DNA from: Actinomycetota bacterium
Lineage (GTDB): Bacteria > Actinomycetota > Acidimicrobiia > Acidimicrobiales > Poriferisodalaceae
Reading direction: 5' to 3'
DNA: 64,000 nucleotides
Assembly: GCA_014238065.1 (NCBI GenBank)
Contig: JABABU010000026.1
Span: 118,286-182,285 of the forward strand
The number at the start of each line of letters is the position of its first letter. Position 1 is the first letter of the stretch. Below are positions 28,318-37,575 of this stretch, in pieces. The position numbers and the translations under genes were made by a program. The notes beneath the pieces are model-generated. The model was not told where the DNA came from. It saw nothing but the letters and a program-made list of their open reading frames with translations, and made no database searches.

Positions 28318-31300
28318 TCAGGTGCCGATGATGTCGACACCGAGGTCGCCGAGTTGGCGGTTGAGTTCCGCGAGGTCGGCTTCCACGAGGCCGCCGAGCT
28401 TCGAGAGCTGTTCGTCGGCTTGGCCTGCCAACTTCTCGTAGACACCGTATGACTGTTTGGTCGGCGGTTTGTCGGCGCTACCCACAACCGCGGGAAGCGA
28501 CCCGAGCTTCTCGAACAGCATCTCGCGGTAGTTGAGCGAGTCGCCCCTGGAGGTGAACTCGGCTTGGACGAGTTCCTTCTCGACCTCCTGGAGCTGGCCA
28601 TAGAGCTCTGTACCGAACTCGATGGTGTCCGCAGCGTTCTCGATGTCCTTGATGCGTTCGCGCGTCGCTTCCATCTGCTTTCGCAGCGCCCGGATGGTGT
28701 TCACACCAGTCGCCATGTCGGACATCTTCGACTGGATCGTCAGCAGGAAGTCGAACTGCTCGGCCAACTCTTCATCGGTCGTGTCGACCCGTGGATCCTT
28801 CACGAGGTTGAACGACTGCGTCATCGACCAATCGCCGACCGTCAGCTTCACCTGATAGGCACCGGGCTTCGCCAGCGGGCCTGACGGGCGCCCGTGGAAT
28901 TCGGTGTCATCCATCTTCGCGCCGGCCGGATACCGCATCGGCCACTGGAAGCTGTTCATACCCTTGGTGGCGGTGATGTAGAGGCCGTCGCGGTCTTTCT
29001 TGTCTTCGGGAATGTCGCTCGAGAACGTCTCTATCTCGGTGCCGGCAGCATCCATGAAGGTCAGAGAGGCTTCGCCTTCTGGCGCATCCTCGAGGAAATA
29101 GGTGACGCGGACCCCACGTTCGAGGTCATCGCCGGCATCGATGACACGCTTGGTCTTATGACCTGTCTCTGCCTCCTCGAGATAGAAGGTCGCGTTCTGA
29201 CCGATGGTGACGTGGTAGCTCTTGCCCCCAGGCGAGCCCCAGAAGTCGGCGAACAGGTGCGGAGGCGTTCGCACCGCGTCGCGCGGTTTCAGCAGGTACT
29301 TGTCGGCCGACATGAGTTCGTCGTGCATCTGATGCAACTGCGTGAGATCGTCGAGAATCCAGAACGACCGCCCGTGGGTGGCAACAACCAGGTCGTCATC
29401 TTTTATGACGAAGTCGTACACGGGGCTGATCGGCAAGTTGTTCTGCAGTGATTGCCAACTGGCGCCATCGTCGAACGACACATGAATGCCAAGCTCGGTG
29501 CCGACATAGAGCAGACCTCGGCGGGCCGGATCCTCACGGATGACACGACAGAACTCACCATCGGGAAGACCTGTGTCGATGCGGCTCCATGATTGGCCGA
29601 GGTCGGTTGTCTTGTAGACGTACGGCGCGTAGTCGCCCATCTTGTGGCGGGCGACGGTCATGTAGACAGTGCCGGCCGTGTGCGGCGACTCGGCCAACAT
29701 GGTCACCTGGCTGAACTTCGGCAGGTCGGGTGGCGTGACGTTCTGCCAGTCGTCTCCGTCGTTCATGCTCACGTGCACGAGACCATCGTCGGACCCTGCC
29801 ATCAGCACGCCGTCCTGGTGTGCGGACGGCAGGAAAGAGAAGATCGTGGCGTACATTTCGGCGCCGGCGGTGTCCATGGTCAACGGACCGGACACACCCA
29901 TCGTCTCTGGGTCGGCGTAGGTGAGGTCATCGCTGATGGTGTCCCAGCTATGGCCCTCATCTCTCGATCGGAACACCTTGTTGCCCGTGGCGTACAGGAC
30001 GTTCGTGTCGTGCGGCGAGAACATGATCGGGTAGGTCCACTGGAACCTGACCTCCGACGTGTTGCCGTCGTGGTAGGCCTCCGGCCACACACTGACTAAC
30101 TGGATCTGCTTGGTGCGGTGATCGTAGCGCTGGAGCGCATCGCCACCACCTGGCGAGCTTCCGATGGCGCCGACATAGACGATGTTCGGATCGTCAGGCT
30201 TCGGAGCGACGTAGCCGCTCTCGGCAGTGCCTGGCGGGTAGCAGTCGGCCCAGTTGATGGCGCCCTTGCCGGTCTGGCTTGGGACCGCAATGGAAGAGTT
30301 GTCCTGCTGCGATCCGTAGACCATGTACGGATACTGGTTGTCCGTTGCGACGTGGTAGATCTGCGCCGTCAGCTGGTTGTAGATGGTGGACCACGATTTC
30401 CCGGCGTTCAATGAAACCCATGCTCCACCGTCGTCACAGCCGATCATACGGTTCGGGTTCTTCGGGTCGATCCACAGTCCGTGGTTGTCGCCGTGTGGGG
30501 TGTGAAACTCCTCGAACTCTTTGCCGCCGTCGATCGACTTCCACGCCTGCATGTTCATTACGAACACTGTGTCGGGGTCTGTCGGGTGGGCGACGACGTG
30601 CTCGTAGTACCAGGGACGCCATCCGAGTTCGGGCTTCGAGGAGGTCTTTTCCCACGTCTGGCCGTTGTCGTCCGAGCGATACAGGCCGCGCTTGCGGCCT
30701 TCGGCCTCCATGACCACCCACACCCGGCCCGATTGTGCCGGCGATACCGCCACACCCATCTTGCCAAGGATTCCGTCGGGCAGGCCTTTGTTGCGGCTGA
30801 TGTCTTCCCAGCTGTCGCCACCGTCGAGCGAGCGCCACAACCCGCAGTCGGGCCCACCGCTATTCATCGACCAGAAGTTTCGACGCGCCTGCCAGATGGT
30901 GGCGAACAGGATACGCGGGTTGTTCGGATCCATCGAGACGTCGACGGCTCCTGCACGATCACTGACGTAGAGGACGAGCTCCCAGTTCTCTCCACCGTCA
31001 TTCGAGCGGTAGAGACCTCGCTCCGGGTTGTCCTTCGATGCATGACCGAGCGCTGCGACATAGACGAGGTCGGGGTCATTCGGATGCACTTGGATGTTCC
31101 CGATGTGGCGCGATTCCTCGAGCCCCAGGTGATGCCAGTTCGTTCCGCCGTCGGTCGTTCGGTACACCCCGTCGCCGTGGCTGACATCGAGACGGATCGT
31201 GGCTTCGCCCATGCCCGCGTAGATCACGTTGCCATCGGACGGAGCAACGGCAAGGGCGCCGACCGACGACGTGGTCATCTGACCGTCACTGATGTTCTCC

Positions 31301-31470
31301 CAGTACTGCCCAGCGTCGTCGGACTTCCAGACCCCACCGGCGACGGCCCCGAAGTAGAAGACCGACTGGTCCTTCGGATCAGCGGCAATCGCGACGACCC
31401 GACCACCACGGGTCGGGCCGATACAGCGATATTTGACCTGGCTCAGAAACTTAGGGTCCACAGTCGACAC
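28318..31470 (-). CDS. BNR/sortilin-type beta-propeller protein (VPS10-like)
   Basis: About 1050 residues. From residue 15 the chain reads YRCIGPTRGGRVVAIAADP and VFYFGAVAGGVWKSDDAGQ, then repeated BNR/Asp-box strands (YRSNDGGENWELV, WRSLDGGDSWEDI, YRSDDNGQTWEKT, FRSRDEGHSWDTI). This is the ten-bladed propeller pair of sortilin-like and putative glycosyl hydrolase/xyloglucanase-type proteins. The C-terminal third holds an Ig-like strand region (EIETFSSDIPEDKKDRDG) and a helical tail. No signal peptide is seen. I use GTG 31470 with AGAGGGG in front; the ATG at 31530 overlaps a TATGTT box and would lie before the transcript start. Enzymatic activity unknown. Confidence 0.85.
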   Translation of the reverse strand: MSTVDPKFLSQVKYRCIGPTRGGRVVAIAADPKDQSVFYFGAVAGGVWKSDDAGQYWENISDGQMTTSSVGALAVAPSDGNVIYAGMGEATIRLDVSHGDGVYRTTDGGTNWHHLGLEESRHIGNIQVHPNDPDLVYVAALGHASKDNPERGLYRSNDGGENWELVLYVSDRAGAVDVSMDPNNPRILFATIWQARRNFWSMNSGGPDCGLWRSLDGGDSWEDISRNKGLPDGILGKMGVAVSPAQSGRVWVVMEAEGRKRGLYRSDDNGQTWEKTSSKPELGWRPWYYEHVVAHPTDPDTVFVMNMQAWKSIDGGKEFEEFHTPHGDNHGLWIDPKNPNRMIGCDDGGAWVSLNAGKSWSTIYNQLTAQIYHVATDNQYPYMVYGSQQDNSSIAVPSQTGKGAINWADCYPPGTAESGYVAPKPDDPNIVYVGAIGSSPGGGDALQRYDHRTKQIQLVSVWPEAYHDGNTSEVRFQWTYPIMFSPHDTNVLYATGNKVFRSRDEGHSWDTISDDLTYADPETMGVSGPLTMDTAGAEMYATIFSFLPSAHQDGVLMAGSDDGLVHVSMNDGDDWQNVTPPDLPKFSQVTMLAESPHTAGTVYMTVARHKMGDYAPYVYKTTDLGQSWSRIDTGLPDGEFCRVIREDPARRGLLYVGTELGIHVSFDDGASWQSLQNNLPISPVYDFVIKDDDLVVATHGRSFWILDDLTQLHQMHDELMSADKYLLKPRDAVRTPPHLFADFWGSPGGKSYHVTIGQNATFYLEEAETGHKTKRVIDAGDDLERGVRVTYFLEDAPEGEASLTFMDAAGTEIETFSSDIPEDKKDRDGLYITATKGMNSFQWPMRYPAGAKMDDTEFHGRPSGPLAKPGAYQVKLTVGDWSMTQSFNLVKDPRVDTTDEELAEQFDFLLTIQSKMSDMATGVNTIRALRKQMEATRERIKDIENAADTIEFGTELYGQLQEVEKELVQAEFTSRGDSLNYREMLFEKLGSLPAVVGSADKPPTKQSYGVYEKLAGQADEQLSKLGGLVEADLAELNRQLGDLGVDIIGT

Positions 31471-31565
31471 GTCTTCATCCCCTCTTCGACTCGCACAGCC
31501 ATGTACTCGTGGCGGCAGATGGCTCAACATAGCCGTGAAACCCGACCAACTCCTAAGCCGCGGAA

Positions 31566-31571
31566 TAGTGT
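31566..31571 (+). promoter_or_regulatory. -10-like box of the first enolase-superfamily gene
   Basis: TAGTGT, 6 nt upstream of GTG 31578; it confirms the GTG as start of a leaderless message. Confidence 0.5.
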
Positions 31572-31577
31572 GCGCAC

Positions 31578-32675
31578 GTGAAGATCACCGCAGTTCGTGC
31601 GTACCAAGTCGCCCTACCGATGAGCGACGGTGCCTACGCGTGGAACACGCAGTCGTTCGCCGCGTTCGACTCGACGGTCGTCGTGATCGACACCGACGAA
31701 GACATCTCGGGCTACGGAGAGATCTGCCCCCTCGGACCCAGCTACCTCCCGGCTTACGCAGAGGGCGCGCGGGCCGGAATGCGCCTACTGGCACCAGACC
31801 TGCTCGGCACTGATCCATTGGCCATCGACGTGATGAATCACAGGATGGATGGGCTGCTGAAGGGTCACCCTTACGTAAAGTCGGCCATCGACATGGCCTG
31901 TTGGGACCTGCTCGGAAAGGCAACCGGTCAGCCCGTGTACAACCTGCTTGGCGGCAAGTTCACCGACGACGTCCGGCTCTTCAGGGTCATCAATCGGGCG
32001 CCGGCCGACGAGATGGTGCAGAAGCTGCAGGATCATCGCGAAGCGGGATTTCTTCAGTTCCAGATGAAGGTCGGCGAGGGACCCGACGTCGACATCGAGC
32101 GGATGCACGCTGTGTGCGGCGAGTTGCTCGACTCCGAGACGCTCGCGGCCGACGCCAACACAGGATGGCGGCAGCACGAGGCGATAAGAGTCGTTGATGC
32201 TGTCCGTGACCTGCCCATCTACATCGAGCAACCATGCCTCAGCTACGACGAGTGCCTCAGTGTGAGGCGGCACACGAACCTGCCGATGATCCTCGACGAA
32301 TGCATGGACAGTCTCCATGTGCTGTTACGTGGAGTGGCCGATGGAGCGATGGATCTCATCAACCTCAAGATCAGCAGGGCCGGCGGCATCACGAAGGCAC
32401 GGCAGGTTCGAGACCTGTGCCAATCACTCGGCGTCGTCATGACCATCGAGGACACCTGGGGCGGCGAGATCGCCACCGCTGCCATCGCACATCTCGCCCA
32501 CTCGACGCAGCCTGGCTTCCACTTCCAGTCTTCGCCGTTCCACGAATACGCGACCATCGACATCGCGACAGGAGGGCCGACGGTGACCGACGGCCACATG
32601 CGGGCGAGCAGTGCTCCTGGCCTGGGTGTCGAACCGATCTACGACGTGCTCGGCGACCCGATCTTCGTCGTGTGA
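31578..32675 (+). CDS. Mandelate racemase/muconate lactonizing family enzyme (1)
   Basis: A 365-residue enolase-superfamily enzyme. Acid-base lysines: Lys in FQMKVGEG (strand 2, about residue 170) and Lys in NLKISRAGGITKA (strand 6, about 262). Metal ligands: Asp in ADANTGW, Glu in IEQPC and Glu in LDECMD. Two opposing lysines are the arrangement of the MLE subgroup, which includes hydroxyproline-betaine 2-epimerase and cis-3-hydroxyproline dehydratase. The 20s-loop start MSDGAYAWNTQSFAAFDST differs from the other two paralogs here. The gene stands alone, divergent from the BNR protein. Confidence 0.85.
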   Translation: MKITAVRAYQVALPMSDGAYAWNTQSFAAFDSTVVVIDTDEDISGYGEICPLGPSYLPAYAEGARAGMRLLAPDLLGTDPLAIDVMNHRMDGLLKGHPYVKSAIDMACWDLLGKATGQPVYNLLGGKFTDDVRLFRVINRAPADEMVQKLQDHREAGFLQFQMKVGEGPDVDIERMHAVCGELLDSETLAADANTGWRQHEAIRVVDAVRDLPIYIEQPCLSYDECLSVRRHTNLPMILDECMDSLHVLLRGVADGAMDLINLKISRAGGITKARQVRDLCQSLGVVMTIEDTWGGEIATAAIAHLAHSTQPGFHFQSSPFHEYATIDIATGGPTVTDGHMRASSAPGLGVEPIYDVLGDPIFVV

Positions 32676-32916
32676 GAGATGTGATGCACGGCTTCGATGC
32701 GCTGCGGTCAGGGACGTGACGTTCGTCCACTGGTCCTACGATTTCGCCCGCTGCCGCCTGACGGCCTGGAGCCAGACACATGGGGCGTTAGAGCCCGAGT
32801 AACACTCGTTCGGTTTCGCACGCGGGTCGCGTTGCATTTCACGCCGCCGATCCAGCGGGTCACGACGTTTCCGGAGACAAACGTCCTTCAAAGTTCGTGA
32901 CAGCCTCGAAGACGTT

Positions 32917-34023
32917 TCACCCATACGACGCGATGGCGTCGCCGAAACAGCCAGTGGGCATCACGAGGCCGAGGCCGGGACCTCCCGCAGGAATGGCGAC
33001 CATGCCACCTTCGATGCGCGGCCCGTTGACCTCGTCGTAGTGGAGTTGGTGATACGGATGGCTGATCCAGGCACCACGACTCAAGGCGGCTGGCATCGTC
33101 GATCCGATGTGCACACACGCCGCGGCGATGATGTCGCCGCCCCACGAGTCGTCGAAACTCGTCGGCGTGTGCGTGGCGAGACACAGATCGCGAATGGCGC
33201 GCATGCCGGACAACCCACCGACCCGCGTCAACTTCATGCCGAAACCATTGGCCACGCCTGACGAGATGCTTTTCGCGACGGTGGCGAGATCCTTTGCGCA
33301 TTCGTCCAGCAACAGCGGGTGGGTCAAGGACGACTTGGCAGCAGCACACTCGTCATAGGTGTGACACGGCTGCTCCATGTCGAACCGGAGACCTGTGCAT
33401 GCCTGAGAGAACTGGATCGCCTGCTCGACGGTGAAGCCGCGATTCGCGTCGACGAACAGGTCGACACCAGGCCGGACCACTCCCGCGACCGCTGTCGCGG
33501 CTGCGATGTCATCTTCGATCCTTCGGCCGCCGGCCTTCAGCTGCAGCTTCGTGATCCCCTCGTCCTGGAGCCGCTCCGCGAGCCCGGCCGACTCCCCTGG
33601 CGTCCCGATCGGTATGACGTGATAGGTCGGCACAGGGTCCATCAGCGGCCCGCCGAGAAGATCGCAAACCCGACGATTCGTTGCTTTGCCAAGCAGATCC
33701 CAGCAACCGATGTCGATCGCCGATTTGGCGCCGATCCCGCCGTCCATGGTGCCTGTCATTGCAGCCCACACCTCGCCGATCAGCGTGGGATCAGTGCCGA
33801 TCAACGTGGGACCGAGCAGTTCGAGGTCGGCCCTGATGCTCCCAGCGTGCTCGGGCTGTGGAAGAGGGCCCGACGGACAGATCTCACCCCACCCGACATG
33901 TTCCGAGTCGGTGATGATCTCGATGATCGTTGTACTCGGGTCGCCAACGGGTGCGCTCGACATGTTGTATGCCGACGCCATCGGCATCGTCTTTGCATAC
34001 ACGTTGACGACTGTGATCTTCAC
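32917..34023 (-). CDS. Mandelate racemase/muconate lactonizing family enzyme (2)
   Basis: A 368-residue paralog of the neighbouring enolase-superfamily genes: capping domain MPMASAYNMSSAPVGDPST, general base in KLQLKAGG and FGMKLTRVGGLSG, metal ligands in VDANRGF, MEQPC and LDECAKD, and DDSWGGDI near the C-terminal barrel strand. It begins with GTG overlapping the stop of the MDR gene (GTGA) and is the last gene of the operon M24 - MR/MLE - MDR - MR/MLE. Racemase, epimerase or dehydratase on an amino-acid-like acid (family inference). Confidence 0.85.
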   Translation of the reverse strand: MKITVVNVYAKTMPMASAYNMSSAPVGDPSTTIIEIITDSEHVGWGEICPSGPLPQPEHAGSIRADLELLGPTLIGTDPTLIGEVWAAMTGTMDGGIGAKSAIDIGCWDLLGKATNRRVCDLLGGPLMDPVPTYHVIPIGTPGESAGLAERLQDEGITKLQLKAGGRRIEDDIAAATAVAGVVRPGVDLFVDANRGFTVEQAIQFSQACTGLRFDMEQPCHTYDECAAAKSSLTHPLLLDECAKDLATVAKSISSGVANGFGMKLTRVGGLSGMRAIRDLCLATHTPTSFDDSWGGDIIAAACVHIGSTMPAALSRGAWISHPYHQLHYDEVNGPRIEGGMVAIPAGGPGLGLVMPTGCFGDAIASYG

Positions 34024-35120
34024 GAACTGACCTCCGGCGGCACCAGCACCAGCTTCCCCACGAACCCCTTCTCGAGAAAGTCGTGCTGCGCTGTGACGAT
34101 CTCACTGAGCGGGTACGTGGCCGCGACAACTGGTTCGATCTCGCCACGCTCGATGAACCCGACGAGGTTCTCGAACACCACGCGAGGCTGAAACGTGCAG
34201 CCGATCAGCGTGAGGTCCTTCAGATACAGCGTTCGAAGGTCGAGTTCGACAATCGGGCCTGCGATGGCCCCTGCGGTCACATAACGGCCCTGGTTACGTA
34301 AGACGTCGAGCAAGGTCGGCCACGTGCCGCCGGCGACGACATCGACGACGACATCGATCGTCTCCGGCCCGAGTACCTCGATCAGGTCGACACCACGATC
34401 GAGCAACTCGTCAGCGCCGAGCGCTTCGACAAATGACCATTTGGCTCTCGATGCGACTGCGACGACAGTGGCACCGCGGCGCTTGGCCAGCTGCACCGCG
34501 GCCGAGCCGACGCCGCCGGAAGCCCCGGTGATGAGCACCCGCTCACCAGAGGTGATCTGTGCTCTGTGCAGCATCCCTTCCGCTGTCGAATATGCACACG
34601 GAAAGGATGCGAGTTCGATGTCGGTCAGGTCGCAGTCGATGGCAAAGGCCTCCTCGTCACGCACCACCACGAATTGGGCGAACCCGCCGTCCATCTCCGA
34701 GCCCATGGTGAGGCACGCTGTCGGGTCGACCATGTCGTCGAGTGGAGCCTGCACGCTGCGGACCAGTACCCGCTGTCCAACACGGTCAGCCGACACTCCT
34801 CCACCGACCGCAACGACGGTGCCCGCAGCATCCGCGCCCTGGATCCGCGGGAACGAAAGGCCCTTTCCCGCCCATCCCCCATCGTCGGCGACGTCAGCTT
34901 CAAATCCACCCTGCCCACCGACACCGGTGGCTGAAGTGACGTTCTTCGAGTACCAACCAATTCTGGTGTTGATGTCAGTGTTGTTGACGCCCGCAGCACC
35001 GACTTGGATGAGCACATCGCCAGGTTTCGGCAACGGCACCGACACATCGGTGCGATAGTCGAGCTTCTCAAAGCCACCGTGGCCGGTGAGTCGGACTGCA
35101 GCCATGTGCGTGGGGATCAT
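34020..35120 (-). CDS. Quinone-oxidoreductase-like MDR dehydrogenase
   Basis: A 366-residue zinc-independent medium-chain reductase: AAGVNNTDINTRIGWYSK, IQGADAAGTVVAVGGGVSA and the nucleotide motif VLITGASGGVGSAAVQLAKR (AxxGxxG form typical of quinone reductases). Compared with standard quinone reductase it has an insertion of about 25 residues after INTRIGWY. The SD GAAGGAG lies 4 nt before ATG 35120. It starts 9 bp after the third enolase-superfamily gene and overlaps the second, so it works in the same pathway; the substrate is probably an enoyl or carbonyl compound (inference). Confidence 0.85.
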   Translation of the reverse strand: MIPTHMAAVRLTGHGGFEKLDYRTDVSVPLPKPGDVLIQVGAAGVNNTDINTRIGWYSKNVTSATGVGGQGGFEADVADDGGWAGKGLSFPRIQGADAAGTVVAVGGGVSADRVGQRVLVRSVQAPLDDMVDPTACLTMGSEMDGGFAQFVVVRDEEAFAIDCDLTDIELASFPCAYSTAEGMLHRAQITSGERVLITGASGGVGSAAVQLAKRRGATVVAVASRAKWSFVEALGADELLDRGVDLIEVLGPETIDVVVDVVAGGTWPTLLDVLRNQGRYVTAGAIAGPIVELDLRTLYLKDLTLIGCTFQPRVVFENLVGFIERGEIEPVVAATYPLSEIVTAQHDFLEKGFVGKLVLVPPEVSS

Positions 35121-35129
35121 CGGACTCCT

Positions 35130-36236
35130 TCAGGAGTAGCTGGCGACAGGATCGCCAAGGACGGTTGTGTCGACATCGATCCCGAGTCCAGGCTCACGGG
35201 GCGCGGTGACACCGCCGTCGACGACCGGTACCGGATTTCTCACCGTCGACAAGTTCACCATGCCCCGAACGTCGAGCATGCATCGAAGCAGACGTGTTGG
35301 CACCGTCTGGGCCAGGTGCACGACAGCGGCGAACGCTATGTCGGATCCGACAGTGTCCTGGACGCTCATCGTGTAACCAGCGGCGATGGCCATATCGCGC
35401 TGGCGACGAGCAGGGGTGAGCCCACCGCTCTTCGAGATCTTCAGCCCAAGCCCGTCTGCCCCGTCAGCAGCAATCATCGAAACCACCGAGGCGTCGTCGG
35501 TGGCGAGTTCGTCCCAGACGATCGGAACATCACTGCGTCTGCGAAGTGACAACGTCTCGCGGACGGTCGAGCACGGTGCTTCCAGTACGACGTCGAGGTC
35601 GGTCGGGAGAAGACGAAGAAACCGCAACGCGGTCTCGACCGTCATCGAGCCATTCGCGTCAACGAGGAAGTACTCGCCGGGTTGACGGTCGGCGAGACAG
35701 GACGCAACACGCTCAGCGTCTCGAGCAGGATCATCGCCGACCTTGACCGAGTGGGCGATGTAGCCAAGCTGGCGATGCTCGGCCACTCGCGCTCGCATGT
35801 CGTCAGGTGATCCAGCGTAAATCGACGAGATGAGGCCGAGCGGCTCCCCCGTCGATCCCCCGAGCAGGTCGCAGACTGGCATACCGACGGACTTCCCGAA
35901 CACGTCCCAGCATGCAACATCGACAGCACATTTGGCGTGGCCATGACCGACCAACAGCCCATCCATGTGCTCATGGGTCCTGTCGACGGTGCGCGGATCG
36001 AGGCCGAGGAGGTGAGGCGCCATCTCGTCGATGCCAGCTCGAACACCCCGACCATGGGCTGCGATGTACGTCGATCCGAACGGCACCGATTCACCCCACC
36101 CGCTGGTGCCATCGTCACAGGTCACACGGACGACAGTCGAATCGAACGATGCGTACTCACGCCCGCGAGCCAGCCGGTAGACACCCCCGCTGTAGGGCAA
36201 CTCGACCTGGAAGACGTCGATGGACTCGATTTTCAC
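35130..36236 (-). CDS. Mandelate racemase/muconate lactonizing family enzyme (3)
   Basis: A 368-residue enolase-superfamily protein. The acid-base lysines are in AHSVKVGDD and GLKISKSGGLTPARR. Metal ligands are in LVDANGSM and VLEAPC, and the third is Glu of VWDELATDD. LEAPC replaces the IEQPC of the other two, so the active sites are not identical. The start is GTG at 36236, 27 bp after the DddP-like gene on the same strand. Expected reaction: racemization or dehydration of a small hydroxy or amino acid. Confidence 0.85.
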   Translation of the reverse strand: MKIESIDVFQVELPYSGGVYRLARGREYASFDSTVVRVTCDDGTSGWGESVPFGSTYIAAHGRGVRAGIDEMAPHLLGLDPRTVDRTHEHMDGLLVGHGHAKCAVDVACWDVFGKSVGMPVCDLLGGSTGEPLGLISSIYAGSPDDMRARVAEHRQLGYIAHSVKVGDDPARDAERVASCLADRQPGEYFLVDANGSMTVETALRFLRLLPTDLDVVLEAPCSTVRETLSLRRRSDVPIVWDELATDDASVVSMIAADGADGLGLKISKSGGLTPARRQRDMAIAAGYTMSVQDTVGSDIAFAAVVHLAQTVPTRLLRCMLDVRGMVNLSTVRNPVPVVDGGVTAPREPGLGIDVDTTVLGDPVASYS

Positions 36237-36263
36237 AACGGCCTCACCCGGTTCACAGCAACA

Positions 36264-37478
36264 TCACGCCAGAAGGTCATCGTCGAAGGGATAGATCGAC
36301 ATCAATTCGGTGCCGGTCTCGGTGACGAGGACCTGCTGTTCGAGCTTTACGCCCTCGGAGCCCCCGGCTTCTCCGATGTAGCTCTCGACGCAAATCGTCA
36401 TGCCTGGCTCGATGACCCCGTCGTAGCCGGCGTGGGCGAAGTCGATCTGGTGGTACAGATACGGATACTCCCCGGTCATTCCGACTCCGTGAGACGACAG
36501 GTAGTAGCGGTCGGCCATGTACCTGTCTGGAACGTTCCAGGCCTGCTCGCTGTACTCGCGGAAGGTCACCCCAGGACCGATGATCGCCATGTTGTGGTGC
36601 ACCTGTTCATGGGCGAGCCGGTACAACTCCCGCTGTTGGGCCGACGGCACACCCGGCCCGGCATGGAAAGTGCGCGAGTAGTCAGCGTAGTAGCCGTGAC
36701 ATCCCACGACATCGGTGTCGAAAGCGACCAGCTCGTCAGGCTTCAACAACTTCGGTCCTGTCTCCTGGAACCAGGGGTTGGTGTGTCCACCCGATGTGAG
36801 CAGCCGCGTCTCGATGTAGTCACCGCCCGCGGCGATGATTTTCTGATGGAAGTGCGACCAGAGCTCGTTCTCACTGATACCCGGCTCGACGAACGCCTCC
36901 ATGTGCGCCATCGCTGCTTCAGTGGCACGCATCGATGCCATCGAGCACTTCAGTTCCTCGTTCGACTTGATGGCCCTGGCTCGCTCGACCGGCTCCTGGG
37001 CGTCGACGAGATCGAAGCCGTGACCTGCGAGCGCGATCGCGGCTCCTGCGTTGACCCTCTCGACCGCGAGTCGTGCACCAGCACCACACGTCCCGGTGAC
37101 GAGATCGGCGAGCTCAGCGGCCCACCTTCGTTCACGTTCGGCAATGCCATCGCCGGCGGCCACGAAGGAGGCCGTCGTCGCGTGCCGCACTTCGTCGACC
37201 AGCTCGGCGTCTGCTCCGAGATGGAGCGCGCCGGTGAACTCATAGAGGATGACCGGCCCCTCGACAGGCACAAACGCGTATCTCGCCGGGTTGCGAGCCG
37301 TGAACACCTGCATGTTCCTGGTGTCGGTTGCGTAGCGGATGTTCACAGGATCGATGAGCACACAGGCGTCGATGTGCCTGGCTGTCATCTCTGCCCGCAC
37401 GCGGCCGAGTCTGAACTGCCTCACAGCCGACAGGTCGATCGGTTCGTCCACGCTCGGAAGCGACACTCCCCCAGACAT
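36264..37478 (-). CDS. M24 metallopeptidase-fold enzyme, DddP-like
   Basis: A 404-residue pita-bread protein. Metal ligands fall at Asp254, Asp256, Asp266, His330, Glu365 and Glu380. From memory of the Roseobacter DMSP lyase DddP (295, 297, 307, 371, 406, 421) every one is shifted by exactly 41, including the unusual DxD pair in VAFDTDVVG. Similar stretches include ETRLLTSGGHTNPWFQETGP and VKLEQQVLVTETG. However the proposed catalytic Asp377 of DddP corresponds to Gly336 here (HGVGMTGEYP), so DMSP lyase activity is uncertain. The start at ATG 37478 follows a CAGACT box by 7 nt. First gene of a four-gene operon, divergent from an MBL-cupin pair. Confidence 0.72.
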   Translation of the reverse strand: MSGGVSLPSVDEPIDLSAVRQFRLGRVRAEMTARHIDACVLIDPVNIRYATDTRNMQVFTARNPARYAFVPVEGPVILYEFTGALHLGADAELVDEVRHATTASFVAAGDGIAERERRWAAELADLVTGTCGAGARLAVERVNAGAAIALAGHGFDLVDAQEPVERARAIKSNEELKCSMASMRATEAAMAHMEAFVEPGISENELWSHFHQKIIAAGGDYIETRLLTSGGHTNPWFQETGPKLLKPDELVAFDTDVVGCHGYYADYSRTFHAGPGVPSAQQRELYRLAHEQVHHNMAIIGPGVTFREYSEQAWNVPDRYMADRYYLSSHGVGMTGEYPYLYHQIDFAHAGYDGVIEPGMTICVESYIGEAGGSEGVKLEQQVLVTETGTELMSIYPFDDDLLA

Positions 37479-37561
37479 TCCGGTGAGTCTGTCAGAGCAC
37501 TTCGTGCCGGTCGACCGGTCGGATGGTTCAGCGGCCGGCGGCATTCGGGCTTCACCGTCGC

Positions 37562-37567
37562 TACCGT
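37562..37567 (+). promoter_or_regulatory. -10-like box of the MBL-cupin operon
   Basis: TACCGT, 8 nt upstream of ATG 37576. It lies within the 97-bp divergent region shared with the DddP-like gene. Confidence 0.45.
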
Positions 37568-37575
37568 GTCCCACA

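Noticed and set aside
32676..32916. Possible small genes between MR/MLE 1 and 2
   Set aside because: Short Arg-rich frames on both strands, no start signals or homology; treated as a convergent intergenic region.
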